Assembly: GCF_964340395.1 (NCBI RefSeq)
Contig: NC_135562.1
Coordinates: 1,007,501-1,071,500 of the forward strand
Origin: Glandiceps talaboti
Taxonomy: Eukaryota; Hemichordata; Enteropneusta; Spengelidae
Direction: 5' to 3'
DNA: 64,000 bases
Shown: positions 49,901 through 60,429 of the stretch, piece by piece
How positions within the stretch are numbered: position 1 is the first letter of the stretch
How the letters are laid out: every line of letters starts with the position of its first letter
Program-made: the position numbers and the translations under genes
The notes under the pieces: generated by a model
Database searches by the model: none
Told to the model about the DNA's origin: nothing
What the model saw: the letters and a program-made list of their open reading frames with translations, nothing else

Positions 49901-52655
49901 TTCTTTTAGAAGTCTTGCTGTCTTCCCTACAATACTGTTTGTGGTCTGTTGGGTGTTGTGACTAGCAAACAAAATAATATGAATGGCTGTTACTGCTACA
50001 TTATAGCTTCCATTGATGTAACAAACTGATAAAACCATCACATGAACCACGTACCTACATCAAAGGCACCCACTGTTATCCATGTACCCACTGAACCATG
50101 TACCTACATCAAAGGCACCCACTGTTATCCATGTACCTATATCAAAGGCACCCACTGTTATCCATGTACCTACATCAAAGGCACCCACTGTTATCCATGT
50201 ACCTACATCAAAGGCACCCACTGTTATCCATGTACCTACATCAAAGGCACCCACTGTTATCAGGTGTATTGTTTTTTTTTACCTAATTTTGTCATTAGAT
50301 GACATCACTCCTTGGCTCACCACATTCATTCATGTAAATGCACTGGTGTTTTTTCACCGGTTGTATAATGATAATGGTAATAAATCCTAAATACTAAAAG
50401 CAATAACTTAAGCTAAGATAACTTCTAGCTTCAACCTGTTCTAGGGTAACTTACATTTTGTTTCTGAGTGCAGGACTATCTGTACTTGATCCGATTTGTC
50501 GTATTGTTTTCTCAAGTGCAGATGCTGTGAATAGAATCATCAAGTTGTTAGAGGTAAAGTAAAATGTAAAGTAAAATTTCAGTATTTTTGAGAGTTGATG
50601 AGACAACATTTCATCAATCCAACATGGGTATGGAATAATGTAATAATACAGTTGGTGTTTATACAATGTAGAGCACTTTCCCACTCTGTGCTAAAAGTAC
50701 TTTACAATTATTACCCCTGGCTCGGATCTATATCGGCACAACGGCCCTTTATACTTCCTCAACTCCCTTGGGAGCATACAATCCACTGCAGCCTTTACAA
50801 GCGCATAGGACTAAAGCATTCACATTGCAACCACTATCCTACCAGGTCCCCAAATATACAGCTGGGATGACTGAGGCACAATTATGGTTTAAATCTTGTC
50901 CAAGGACTTTAGCCACTCAAAAACAAATGGCAGCGATGGGGCTCGAGCTGCAACCTACAGATTTCAAGCTGGCCACTCTAACCATTTGACCCATCACAAC
51001 CCTACAACCTGCAACCTGCAGATTCCAAGCCGTCCACTCTAATCATTTGACCCATCATGACCCATGATACATTTAAAATACAAAACGTGGTGTGACAGGA
51101 ATTGATAGGTGTGAATATGTAACCCTGGCTTCATAAATATTAATTATTGCACAATTATGAAAGTAATTATAATCAACTTACCATTTGTATTAATTTTGAA
51201 AATATTATTTGAACACTGTTCTGTAAGTTCTCTCAACTCACTGTCACCTGTAAAGTATATAAACAATAGTGACTTAATATTCTATGATCTTTTACAGTAA
51301 TAATTGTTTGGTTCAGTAAAGAGCCACGGCCAATATTTCATCATAATTTTTTTACCCTGACAGAATTGGTCAAAAAGCTAACTAGTTTGTAAGGTACGCC
51401 ATGACAGGGCACCATCACACATAGGTCAACCCCCTCATGAGGAGGGTGGTGAGGGTGGAAAGACATGACATATCTTGCAGTCTAAAAGCTAAATATTTTT
51501 ATACGAAATGAAAACATGTATAATAAGTGTCAGGTTCAGTTCATATTATACAAAATTCTCTCTTGTCTTAAAATACTTAAATTGCTAGATGATGTATACA
51601 GTGAGGATTTGTGGTAGAGAGATGGACAATAAACTTTCCGTTGGTTGGAAATTATGAAACTGAATTGTTCTGGTATATATTGAACTCTACCAACAGGTAG
51701 AATTATGGGTATATTAAAGAAGGAAAATGTATATGGTCTGTTAATATTACATAACTCTACATCTCGGGATACATGCAAACTGTAATGTCCTTGACTAGAG
51801 CCAATAAACAATAATCAATATTGACATCAGATCTGTCAACAATATTAGTCTGATGAGGATCATCAACCAAGTTAACTGAACTGTTTGAGTGTTATAACCT
51901 TTGTAAGTCATTTGACCTACCTAGAGCTAGGAAGTTGTTCAGTTGTAATTATAAAATTTGTCATTCTTATTAAGATCGTCAACCAGGACAGATTGACAGC
52001 TCACTGCTGAAAACTTTGAACTGCTTCTGTGTTATAACCTACATAAATCATTTGATCTACATGTACCAAGCTGATGTACATTTTTGGTCAGTAATAATAT
52101 TTGCATATAAAACTGGATATTTAAATACCAATTTCAAGGATTTAGACAATAGTAGCCTAAACACTATCAGTAGCTTTGAATCTGACAATCCAAAGGAAGG
52201 ATATCTTCAAATTCACAGCCATGGATAGCCTCTGGTAGCTTTGAATCTAACAATATCCTTCTCCAAAGGAAGGATACCTGCATGAAACTGGAGGTAAAAA
52301 AAGTTTACTTGGCTAACTCTGACAACCAAGCATAAAAGTTAATTCACATCTTGAAAGGAATTAAAGGTGTAAATATTGATACAGAATCTCTGCCTTTTCC
52401 GTAGTCTGCCACCTTACTCCATTTCAAGACACTCTTTCCATGGTCTTTCCATGGAAGAGAGATGACCAGCTGAAGAGAGATTAGTACTGACCATCAAACT
52501 ATCTGTCAACATAACTTACCTAACTGCTGATAACCCGTCTGTCCATATCTACTACTACTACTACCACTAGGATTACCAAAGCCTCCACCAGTATCAAAAC
52601 CACCTCCTCTGGTCTCCCCTATTGCACCATATGATCCAAATTCTCCCTTATTCAT
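46820..52655 (-). CDS. STX7/12: Syntaxin-7/12-type Qa-SNARE, 307 residues, 9 coding exons
   Basis: Tail-anchored SNARE of the endosomal/lysosomal fusion machinery; family members pair with Qb, Qc and R SNAREs in late-endosome fusion. Nine minus-strand exons join in frame from ATG at 52655 to TAG at 46820-46822. Residues 1-45 are Gly/Ser-rich (GGGFDTGGGFGNPSG); about 46-170 form the Habc helices (ELTEQCSNNIFKI; QQTTNSIVGKTARLLKEL; QQKLQVDRLKSDFEG); 171-215 are acidic/Gln-rich; the SNARE helix spans about 214-272 with the zero-layer Gln at residue 244 in YEQGELVDTIEANVE. A basic KKARKK precedes a membrane segment at about 284-303 and a short tail STKK. Syntaxin-7 and -12/13 are vertebrate duplicates, so I do not choose between them. 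A non-coding first exon is likely at 53746 and above. Confidence 0.93.
47015..47140. repeat. (AAT)n/(AAC)n repeat in syntaxin intron 8
   Basis: AATAATAAC-type trinucleotide repeats with interruptions. Confidence 0.92.
47354..47509 (-). CDS. STX7/12: Syntaxin exon 8: SNARE motif
   Basis: Acceptor TCTTTTACAG, donor CAG|GTGAGG, phase 0, 52 codons. ADILDVNQIFKDLATL and YEQGELVDTIEANVE carry the syntaxin signature and the zero-layer Gln. Confidence 0.95.
47640..47945 (-). mobile_element. tRNA-related SINE in syntaxin intron 7
   Basis: Read on the minus strand: GGGGTTCCAATCCCATTC (B-box-like), body with GGTTTTCCCCGGGTACTCCG and TTTCCTACTGCATTAACACT, and a tail AAATAAAGATTATTATTATT. The ATT tail and internal promoter-like box are SINE hallmarks. 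Confidence 0.75.
48357..48515 (-). CDS. STX7/12: Syntaxin exon 7: linker and SNARE start
   Basis: Acceptor TTGGTAACAG, donor GAG|GTAATG, phase 0, 53 codons. Glu/Gln-rich helix ending MMEEREDRIREIE, which leads into the SNARE motif. Confidence 0.91.
48678..48752 (-). CDS. STX7/12: Syntaxin exon 6: linker
   Basis: Acceptor TTTTCCACAG, donor TCA|GTAAGT, phase 0, 25 codons: KVADKLRSCPAPQVQER ... GYGS, a Pro-rich linker after Habc. Confidence 0.88.
48765..49480. other. Syntaxin intron 5, with repeat related to 7696-8850
   Basis: 49030-49470 has inverted relatives of intron 8 of laminin (GGTTGCTAGGGGCTGTTG; CCAACCAAATTTCAGTCC; ACTAAAAGGTCACATTTT). The rest is unremarkable. Confidence 0.5.
49496..49570 (-). 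CDS. STX7/12: Syntaxin exon 5: Habc helix c
   Basis: Acceptor CTTCTTACAG, donor AAG|GTATGT, phase 0, 25 codons: QQKLQVDRLKSDFEG ... STVQK. Confidence 0.9.
49871..49961 (-). CDS. STX7/12: Syntaxin exon 4: Habc
   Basis: Acceptor TTTGCTAG, donor AAG|GTAAAT, phase 2 to 0. Encodes HNTQQTTNSIVGKTARLLKE, equivalent to the TNQLAKET segment of vertebrate syntaxin-7/12. Confidence 0.9.
50045..50264. repeat. 33-bp minisatellite, about 6 copies, syntaxin intron 3
   Basis: Unit CATGTACCTACATCAAAGGC, ACCCACTGTTATC. Open on both strands with 11-codon periodicity, not coding. Confidence 0.93.
50455..50524 (-). CDS. STX7/12: Syntaxin exon 3: Habc
   Basis: Acceptor TATTCACAG, donor AAAAT|GTAAGT, phase 1 to 2. 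Encodes SALEKTIRQIGSSTD ... LRNK, matching the family pattern (Q-x-x-LG...DSxxLR). Confidence 0.9.
50660..51060 (-). mobile_element. SINE with tRNA-like head, syntaxin intron 2
   Basis: Minus strand: ATGGGTCAAATGGTTAGAGTGG (A-box-like), GCAGCTCGAGCCCC (B-box-like), GGCTAAAGTCCTTGGACAAG, GGTAGGATAGTGGTTGCAATG and GGGAGTTGAGGAAG. The head is present twice. Same body as 11268-11560. Confidence 0.75.
51182..51247 (-). CDS. STX7/12: Syntaxin exon 2: Habc helix a
   Basis: Acceptor TACTTTACAG, donor AATG|GTAAGT, phase 1 to 1. Encodes DSELRELTEQCSNNIFKIN, the start of the Habc bundle. Confidence 0.9.
51250..52500. other. Syntaxin intron 1 (first coding intron)
   Basis: 51830-52210 contains two similar stretches (GTTATAACCT...CATTTGA) and a third relative lies at 59300-59350. 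No gene or ordered array. Confidence 0.45.
52520..52655 (-). CDS. STX7/12: Syntaxin exon 1 (coding): N-terminus
   Basis: ATG at 52655-52653, donor TTAG|GTAAGT, exit phase 1. Gly/Ser-rich 45 residues starting MNKGEFGSYGAIGE. An acceptor TTTTGCAG near 52744 suggests that this exon begins with 5' UTR. Confidence 0.9.
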
Positions 52656-52744
52656 TGCTTTGCTGTCTTCTTTGTAAATATGGCAGAATGTAACCCTGAG
52701 GTGATGTCACAAAATCAGTATCTTGTCTGTCAACTGATAACCTG

Positions 52745-53745
52745 CAAAATAAAACATCAATAATGAATTCCTGGCACCCAAAATAGTATATTACTGCCTA
52801 CATGTAGGTGCATCATCAAAATAATGAACATTTGATTTCTTGATCAACACCATAACTTCCACTCCATGTCCTTCACCTGCATTACTATAGGTACACATGA
52901 AAATAAGTCGACCTTCTTGTTCTATTTTGACACTCTAACATGAGGTAAAATGCTATTACAGGTACCGAGAATTAAATATACTTCCTTCAAGTTGAATATT
53001 TCCTCTTGGAAAATTTCCTATTGATGTTTACAGTTACCTATCAGTCTGCTAAAGGATTGCATTCACATAATTTCTGTATATTATCTTTGAATGTTATATG
53101 ATGCTTGCTAAGGCATGATGTTATGCCAGAAAGATTGATTTAATATAATTTGGGATTCACTTCCGAAAAATAGTCTGACTCGGTGAGTATACATTTTCAT
53201 TTGTTGTACAGATGTACACAGTATGGTTGTTTTTTTCAATATTTTGTTACATTGTAGAATTGTACCAGATATCAATCATATAGTATAAATATATAAGCCA
53301 TCCACACTAGTACAAGACAGTGTACGTTTTCACAAATGTATACTGTTCTCCCTGGGTAGTGTGAGTTTCAACGTTATTTTAGTACTGTGAGTGTGACGTT
53401 ACGCCCCTCCCCCTCCCCTGAAATCTACATCCCTGCACAAACCGAGCGACTAAATCGGCAACGATTAAATATCTTACGATTTTAAATGGTTGACTTTGAT
53501 TGTCGAAGCAGCTGGTGATATAAAACACAACAGTTTATCAACGAACAGCGAAATTCGTCATCATTTTTTAAAGAGGGGATCGAATCTAAACAGTAGACCA
53601 CCGTATCATGCGATGTGCTCGGTAAACAAAACCCGGGAGAAAAACCACTTCCGCGTTTTCATACACGGGGTGTTGTTTGTTTCTGAGCGGTGCAATATAT
53701 AGTGAACATCTCCAATGAATCTATGGTAGAATGCATAAAACTAAC
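52745..53745. other. Probable syntaxin 5' UTR intron
   Basis: Lies between donor CCAG|GTTAG (53746) and acceptor TTTTGCAG (about 52744) on the minus strand. No ORF of interest. Confidence 0.45.
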
Positions 53746-54428
53746 CTGGAAAGTAGAAAGCAAGGTTCGCTACGGGCTTGTGTAAAGTAACTCCGTTCAG
53801 ATAAAACGTCAACGACTGACCCAACTTTAATCTCACTTCCGCAGGGCCATTGCTCATCGTCATATGATTCGAACAGAATCATGGGTAAAATAGGGTCGAA
53901 GGGATTTTGATAAAATTGAAGAAAATGTCCATTGGGATAAAATTACGACATTGAGCTACCGTTAAAATATATTTGTATTAATAAACTTGATTATTTACGT
54001 TAATCTAAGGTGGCATTTTGTATCGAGGTCAAAGTTCATCAGGGAACTTTGTAGCTATGCAACGCAGTGTAAACACGTTTGGTTAGAGTGGCGGATTGAT
54101 ATTCATAGCGCAATTTACTTTTCAACTATATTTTGGTTTATTTTGAAAATATTTACACAAATATATGAGTATTTATAGACTTATATCACTGTCAAGTTAT
54201 AAAAGTCTATAAATTGATGTAAGTTAGTTTTCAAAGACGTAAACTACATAGAACTATTTTCTATATGGCCCATCGTTTCAATTTCCGGTAGTAGTTCTTC
54301 GCTTCCATTGCCACAACAAAGCTAAGGGCAATACTTTGCTGAGAGCTGAGAACATTTCAGCCGTCCTCAAACAGAGACAAAACAATTTACGAGCGTTTGC
54401 AAACCTTACAGCGGTGATTTCGGCCATC
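53746..54428. promoter_or_regulatory. Probable bidirectional promoter and 5' UTRs of syntaxin and CFAP95 genes
   Basis: The syntaxin gene (minus) and CFAP95 gene (plus) start head to head here. A minus-strand donor CCAG|GTTAG at 53746 probably ends a non-coding first syntaxin exon, and the CFAP95 start codon is at 54429. The transcription starts cannot be read from sequence; the stretch lacks tandem repeats, unlike most non-coding DNA in the window. Confidence 0.45.
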
Positions 54429-54532
54429 ATGTCTTTCTATATGGCACTACCAGACTTTGTAGAGAGGAAAGGATCGTTATATTTGAGATCAAATCATATG
54501 GGATATGGGAGGGCGACCCTGAATTCGAACTG
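54429..54532 (+). CDS. CFAP95: CFAP95 exon 1
   Basis: ATG at 54429, donor ACTG|GTAAGT, exit phase 2. Encodes MSFYMALPDFVERKGSLYLR and the first half of the conserved block. Confidence 0.85.
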
Positions 54533-57398
54533 GTAAGTGGCGTGTATCGTGTATACTCTTTGATAGATTACATGGCTGATAATGGCTTCTGTCTAGCAAA
54601 TGAAATGTTATTGAATATCCCTTACTTTGCCCGTGGATGTAATACATCCATGCTTTGCCTCATAGTGATACCTCATTTAATGCCAGATATCATTGTGTCG
54701 GTGTCTGCTAATCGTTGCTGATGCCACCGAGAAATTTTGCATGTATCTGAAACACGACACTTCCGTGTTCACCCCATGGATGTGCAGTAAACAACTTTCT
54801 CCTTGGGTGTGTGTTATCGTAAAATACAACTTAAATTACAATAAACATTGCCAAACTGACCGTGTCTTGCCATTCATTCTCAACACTTCAATGATTTACT
54901 CAGTTTAAAGTGTATGGCACCTAATTAACAACCATTCAAGAGATCGTGACAATCAAACAATTTTATTTTGAAGTGTGAAAACCCATACCAGGGTACAAAT
55001 GTAGGTATTACACCTACATCACAGGCAATTAACTTGTCTGTGCCTACATGTAGTACAAAGCCTTCAGTCAAAGGTACATTTTTTGTAGTTTCTTCAAGTG
55101 TTGCATCTCCTACCATAATGGCGATACAAATCATACAAAAGTCTTCTAAAATGGATGTTATGATTTGTGAATTTGAGGGGTGCAGATTTCTTTTTTCTTT
55201 TCTCCTTCGTTTTTTTTTTTTTTTTTTTTTTTTTTTTGGGGGGGGGGGACTGTCTCACCGAGTCTTTCCACCGATGTAAAAGACCTCCTAATAATAGTAA
55301 ATAGTTTTATACAAATTGTAATTCAACAAAAAGTCAAAATTGATAGGTATTTGATACGATACAACATACTGTAACTGAATGGTAAATTTAATTCTCCATC
55401 AACAAATTGATGGCAATAGATTCATTCAGAAAATGTCCAATTTGACCAAATTTTGAAATATATTTTGTCATATGAATTATAATAGTTTTACTTGTTTCTT
55501 CTTTTCAGTGTTATACATGAACCAACTACATGTATACATGTATAGACATCAATCAATCAATCTTTGATCGAGTATCAATTTACCATTCAGTTAGATACAG
55601 TATGTTGACTTAATCAAATACCTATCACTTATTGCAATACATTTATTCATGGTATTCCACTCATTTTACCTATAGTTCATGTATAAATACAGACGTTATA
55701 AAATCTATAGAAATCTCATAAATGTCATTGCCTGGTCTAGCTACTAAACTAAGACCCCAGCATTGGACAATTCCGCTAACTTTAAAAGTGACCATACATC
55801 GAGGGCTTGTGGACAAGAGAGGTATTGTCATCCTCTGACCTCAGTTTTTGTTTGGCAACCTTCCGAGCACAGATCTGACGATTTACTACACCACTAGTCA
55901 TGGTTCAAATCTTATTGTTACATCCATCAGAATCACAATTTACAATTGTCGTCTTTCTGAGATTACTAATTTCTTAGAGTGATTCAGATTTCAGACAATA
56001 CAGGTGTCCATAGATAAATGGTCTCACTTTTAAGATTATAGACCATGTAACAAATATCTTGTAAATAAAGCTTTCTAATCAAACTATAAATCACCACACA
56101 CCCCAAAAACTTTTGTATACATTTTCTGAAAGCTCATGACTTCATCTTGATTCTAGGGACAATGTAATTATATCATTCAATATACTGATCGTAATCTTTT
56201 TTTTTTACATTTTATACTTGTCATGTGGAATTGTATTATCGTTAGGTATATCAATATCAATGCAACTACCGTAAAAGTAAAATTCATCATAAACTTTTTT
56301 TCTGTTGTCCTCTGTGAGTTTAATAATACTATGTCGTACATTGTAGTTCATCAATAACAGTTTATATAAATGTCTTATTACAGGCACCAAGCCCGTGAAG
56401 CCGAACCCAAAACCTATGATATCAATGTAGAACCACCAAAGAGAAATCTACACAGAGCAACGTACGATAGGATTGGTGACATCACAGATGGGGTAGGTGT
56501 CCAATAATATGCTAATATACAAAACAACCAGTAGTACTGAAGACTTGTAATTGTTTTGATATTTTTGTATATCTTTCCAAGATTAAAGTAGTTAAATATC
56601 ATCATCATATAGAGTGATAATTGACTAATTAGTAATTGATAGGTATTACTACATCATTATGTATTTTCTGTTGTTGTGCTCTGTCACATCAACATCAACA
56701 TAACTTAAAACCTAATATTGTGTGTCAAACACTTGTTTCTGAAAGAGAGCAACAGAAAAGATGGCTGCCAAAGAATGCATCATTGGCAAGGCACTGGTAG
56801 CAAAAATGTAACTTAAAGGCCAAGGTTTCAATCCCAAGTTCTTGCATGAGTGTTATCATATCAGTGGAACTATGAGGATTAAATAGAGTTATTTCTGTTG
56901 TTCTAGACCAACTTTTTCCATTGCTCTTTGTCAGATAACTGTTTTTTCATACTTCTATTTAAATCCTTTTTTCTAAGTGGGCCTTCAAGTCGACTCCACT
57001 CTTTAAGTGAAATGTGACTTCTTGTGGTTCCACTGTTTAGCAAGATGGGACCTAGTTTTGCTTGTCAATAGTACCATTATTTGAGTTTTAAAAATAATTA
57101 AAATGTACCTCTTTCTTTATCACCAGTCTTATCCTAAAACATCTTATCAAGATCAAACTGAACAAATATATCTGAAAGACGATTTTGATGAAAAAGAAAC
57201 AAGAAAGCCAATGGTAAACTTAGAAACAGTTGGAGATGCTGATATAGATAGGTAAGTTTGTAAGAGTATATATTCCATATTACTAGTATATGTTGAACCT
57301 GGCTCATGCATGTGTATTTTTAAATTTTGCATATTCTTTTTAGAGTTTCTGTACATCGCACTGTGACGTATGTGTAGTGCATTTTTCTAAGAAATTAA

Positions 57399-57429
<31 letters not shown>

Positions 57430-58618
57430 TGCATGGTATAATCCCAGTTATAAGATAATTCAATAGACCATTGTATAAAGCTAGTTGTCATTAACAATTC
57501 CAAATATCTCTGTTTTTGTCATTAGGGATACAGGTCTGCCAAAGAGTGGTTATAGTGCTGTTCTGCCAAGACACTATCCAGAACACGATAAAAGACATTT
57601 AGAAACCACCAATAGAGTAGATTACAAACCACCATATCCATACACTCCTGCAGAGGTAAGCAAACAATATTATATCTATTTTTTTGGCAAAAATGTGAAT
57701 GGAGAGAAAATGTCCACACTTTCTTTTGTGACATTTAAATTTACACCCTAACCATTGACACGAAGTTGTTTGGCAAGCTGCTTACATTGGTAACATTCTT
57801 TGTAAATTGGTTGTTTTAGAGTCTAGTATAATAGTATACTTCCTTGTCAACTATTAATCAAAGCAATTAATCCTTAAGATGGCATAGACTTTTGAAAAGA
57901 CTCCCTGGGCCAAGGACTTTTCATGTAAAAGACTCCCTAGGCCAAGGACTTTTCATGCAAAACACTCCCTAGACCAAGGACTTTTTCCACCACAGTAGGA
58001 TCTTACCTACTCTACAGTTATCAACTTTAACTTGAAAGGAATAATAAAACATACAATCAATGCTATTTTGTCCTTATCCACTCATTACATATACATTGTC
58101 AAATGAATCATTTACCCAGCTATGAGGTGAAGAGGTGAAAATTGGGCTTACTGAAATAAATAAACTTGTCTGTATATATGCAAATGTGGTTAGTCATAGT
58201 TCTTGTTGTCTGGCAAAACTAAAGAAAACATTAATCCTATCTACAAGTAATCTATATGGCTGTAATGATAATATAACACTAATGCAAGAACCTAGGATTG
58301 TAACCTTGGTCATTAAGTCTCCACTGATAACATAACACTATTGGTCTTTAAATCTAGAAAATAGGAATTTTTTTTTTACCCTATATATGAAAAAAAAATA
58401 ATTCCCATATTTTTCTTTGACTGTTTCAGGAGAAACCAGCAGATTTTCCAGATAATTCAAATGCCTACAGGAAATGTCACAGTCAATTCACTGACACCGC
58501 TGACCATAGGAGATACGGTCGTAACACTTGGCAAGACGAAACAGGACTCTATGCAAATTCTAGAGTCAAGCATGAATTATTTCCACTTACAAACACATTG
58601 CCCACTCAACTAGAATAA
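54429..58618 (+). CDS. CFAP95: CFAP95 (C9orf135 family) ciliary protein, 218 residues, 5 exons
   Basis: Cilia- and flagella-associated protein 95; in mammals it is a small axonemal (doublet microtubule lumen) protein. Five exons join in frame to 218 residues, near the mammalian length of about 229. Near the N-terminus FVERKGSLYLRSNHMGYGR ... NSNWHQAREAEPKTYDI resembles the conserved opening of the family as I remember it (VERKGSL-LRS-H, then W-x-REA-PK-YDI). The rest is Tyr/Pro/Arg-rich with many short aromatic motifs (DYKPPYPYTP; RRYGRNTWQDETGLY), as expected for a microtubule inner protein. No signal peptide or convincing membrane segment. I take ATG 54429 as start because the frame upstream has no earlier ATG in the exon; the Met four residues on (54441) is an alternative. 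Confidence 0.82.
54533..56383. other. CFAP95 intron 1
   Basis: Contains a poly-T and poly-G run at 55210-55250 and an inverted pair: AGTATGTTGACTTAATCAAATACCTATC-type sequence near 55600 mirrors GATAGGTATTTGATACGATACA near 55345. No gene. Confidence 0.5.
56384..56492 (+). CDS. CFAP95: CFAP95 exon 2
   Basis: Acceptor GTCTTATTACAG, donor GGG|GTAGGT, phase 2 to 0. Encodes HQAREAEPKTYDINVEPPK and NLHRATYDRIGDITDG. Confidence 0.87.
57127..57251 (+). CDS. CFAP95: CFAP95 exon 3
   Basis: Acceptor TTTATCACCAG, donor ATAG|GTAAGT, phase 0 to 2. Encodes SYPKTSYQDQTEQIYLKD ... DADIDR. Confidence 0.87.
57526..57655 (+). CDS. CFAP95: CFAP95 exon 4
   Basis: Acceptor TTTGTCATTAG, donor GAG|GTAAGC, phase 2 to 0. 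Encodes DTGLPKSGYSAVLPRHYP ... PPYPYTPAE. Confidence 0.88.
57880..57985. repeat. About 35-bp repeat, 3 copies, CFAP95 intron 4
   Basis: GACTCCCTAGGCCAAGGACT, TTTCATG recurs three times. Confidence 0.85.
58430..58618 (+). CDS. CFAP95: CFAP95 exon 5 and stop
   Basis: Acceptor GACTGTTTCAG, phase 0, stop TAA at 58616-58618. Encodes EKPADFPDNSNAYRKCHS ... LPTQLE. Confidence 0.88.
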   Translation, partial: EKPADFPDNSNAYRKCHSQFTDTADHRRYGRNTWQDETGLYANSRVKHELFPLTNTLPTQLE

Positions 58619-58810
58619 TTATGAAAACTATTTATAAAATCCCACAAAAACATTTTTCTACTGAAGATTTCCAAATAATATAAATTAGGAACACGTTGGA
58701 TCATACAAACTTTGGATGAATAAGTCAATTTTTACTCACGCTTTATGGATTTTATTTCTTTATTTGTGAAATTATGCAATCGAGTACAAAGTATTTTGTC
58801 ATGTCTTTAA

Positions 58811-58816
58811 AATAAA
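58811..58816 (+). other. Probable CFAP95 polyadenylation signal
   Basis: AATAAA about 190 bases after the CFAP95 stop codon, in a plausible 3' UTR. Confidence 0.5.
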
Positions 58817-59035
58817 ACACCAGTTAATTGACTTAAGTATATAATATATCTAGATTATGATGACTATAAAAGTAGGTATTTTCCAGACTATCTTTGTGAA
58901 GCTTGGAATCAGTGCCTTGCACTTCTATAACATCAAATATGATTGGTTGAAATTGCACCAGATGTTACTATCGTAATTTTCAACTCTACTGATAGAAATG
59001 TTGAGATTTGACATGCCAAGATGTGCATATCAAAC

Positions 59036-59205
59036 TTTTCCATGTATCGTAACTTGCATGTATTGTAACTTGCATGTATTGTAACTTCCATGTATTGTAA
59101 CTTCCATGTATTGTAACTTGCATGTATTGTAACTTCCATGTATTGTAACTTGCATGTATTGTAACTTCCATGTATCGTAACTTGCATGTATTGTAACTTT
59201 GAAAC
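59036..59205. repeat. 16-bp minisatellite, about 10 copies
   Basis: CATGTATTGTAACTTG or CATGTATTGTAACTTC units between CFAP95 and the homeobox gene. Confidence 0.93.
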
Positions 59206-60139
59206 TGGCTGAGTACTGTTATGTATATTATTGTCGTTGTCATTGACCATACACATACTGTAAGGTAAAATGTTTTTAGCTATTTAAACAAATACCCAGG
59301 TAGTAACTTTGAACTGTTTGTGTGTTATAACCTTTGTAAATCCATTTGATGTACCAAGCTGATAAACACTTTTGAGTATTAGTAAAGAGATATCAATAAC
59401 AATTTATAAATCTATTTCATCATGACATTAGGAATCTGCCTATAAATATTTTCTCCTAAAATATATAAAAATGAACTTTTTGATATATGCAATACTAAGG
59501 TAACCATAATAATTTTGCAGTGGTCTACACTTTATATGTCTTCAGCAAAGTTACGTTTAACTGTTACTATTTACGGTATTTTTGGAACATAAATAAAAAT
59601 AGTTAGGTAAGTATGTCAGATTGTTAAACAAGCCGATAGATTATATGTAAAGTCTGTTTAGTCTGACTTGGTGAAAATTTGGTTTTATTTACTGAAACCA
59701 TTTACATAAAATAATTATGATATAAATTGTGTGATAACATAAATGAATAGTTATTTTTTAAAATTGCACTACTCAAAAGTCACCTGGTATTCCTACAGTA
59801 TCAAATATGACCTTTAACCCCAATGCCAGTAATATTTGACCTTTAACCCCCTCTGTATCTGAAATCTGTGACATTGAAAACATGGAACATATGTGTATAA
59901 TGTTTTTGTTATTAAGTTGGTCACTTTTAAAGTGTTGTCATAGATTCCACACACAGTGTGGACAGGTGGCAAAGGACCATAGTTTGAAGGGAGGTGACAC
60001 GTATTGTCACTAAAATAATAATTGTACCCTGCAGTGTTTATAGCAGTTTGATGTTTATCAGTATGCATAAATCTGCATAATTTAACCAGCATTGACTGTC
60101 TGTTTTTGAGATGGTTCGGCTGGTCATTTTAATACCTGT

Positions 60140-60422
60140 ATCTAGCCAACAGATTGAGGGGCCATCTACCGATTCGGTTGGCCGTCTATTTGTGTCCAAC
60201 CAACAGATTGAGGTGGCCATCTACCGATTCGGTTGACCGTCTATTTGTGTCCAGCCAACAGATTGAGGTGGCCATCTACCGATTCGGTTGGCCGTCTATT
60301 GTATCCAGTCAACAGATTGAGGGGGCCATCTACCGATTCGGTTGGCCGTCTATTTGTATTCAGCCAACAGATTGAGAGGGCCATCTACCAATTTGGTTGG
60401 CCGTCTATTGTGTCCAGCCAAC
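60140..60422. repeat. About 55-bp minisatellite, 5 copies
   Basis: CCAACAGATTGAGGTGGCCA, TCTACCGATTCGGTTGGCCG, TCTATTTGTGTCCAG units. Confidence 0.93.
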
Positions 60423-60429
60423 GTTCATG

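Noticed and set aside
50042-50302. Overlapping repeat ORFs on both strands in syntaxin intron 3
   Set aside because: 33-bp minisatellite, open in several frames because the unit lacks stops.
54968-55374. ORFs through the poly-T/poly-G tract in CFAP95 intron 1
   Set aside because: Low-complexity translation in an intron, with no supporting splice sites or similarity.
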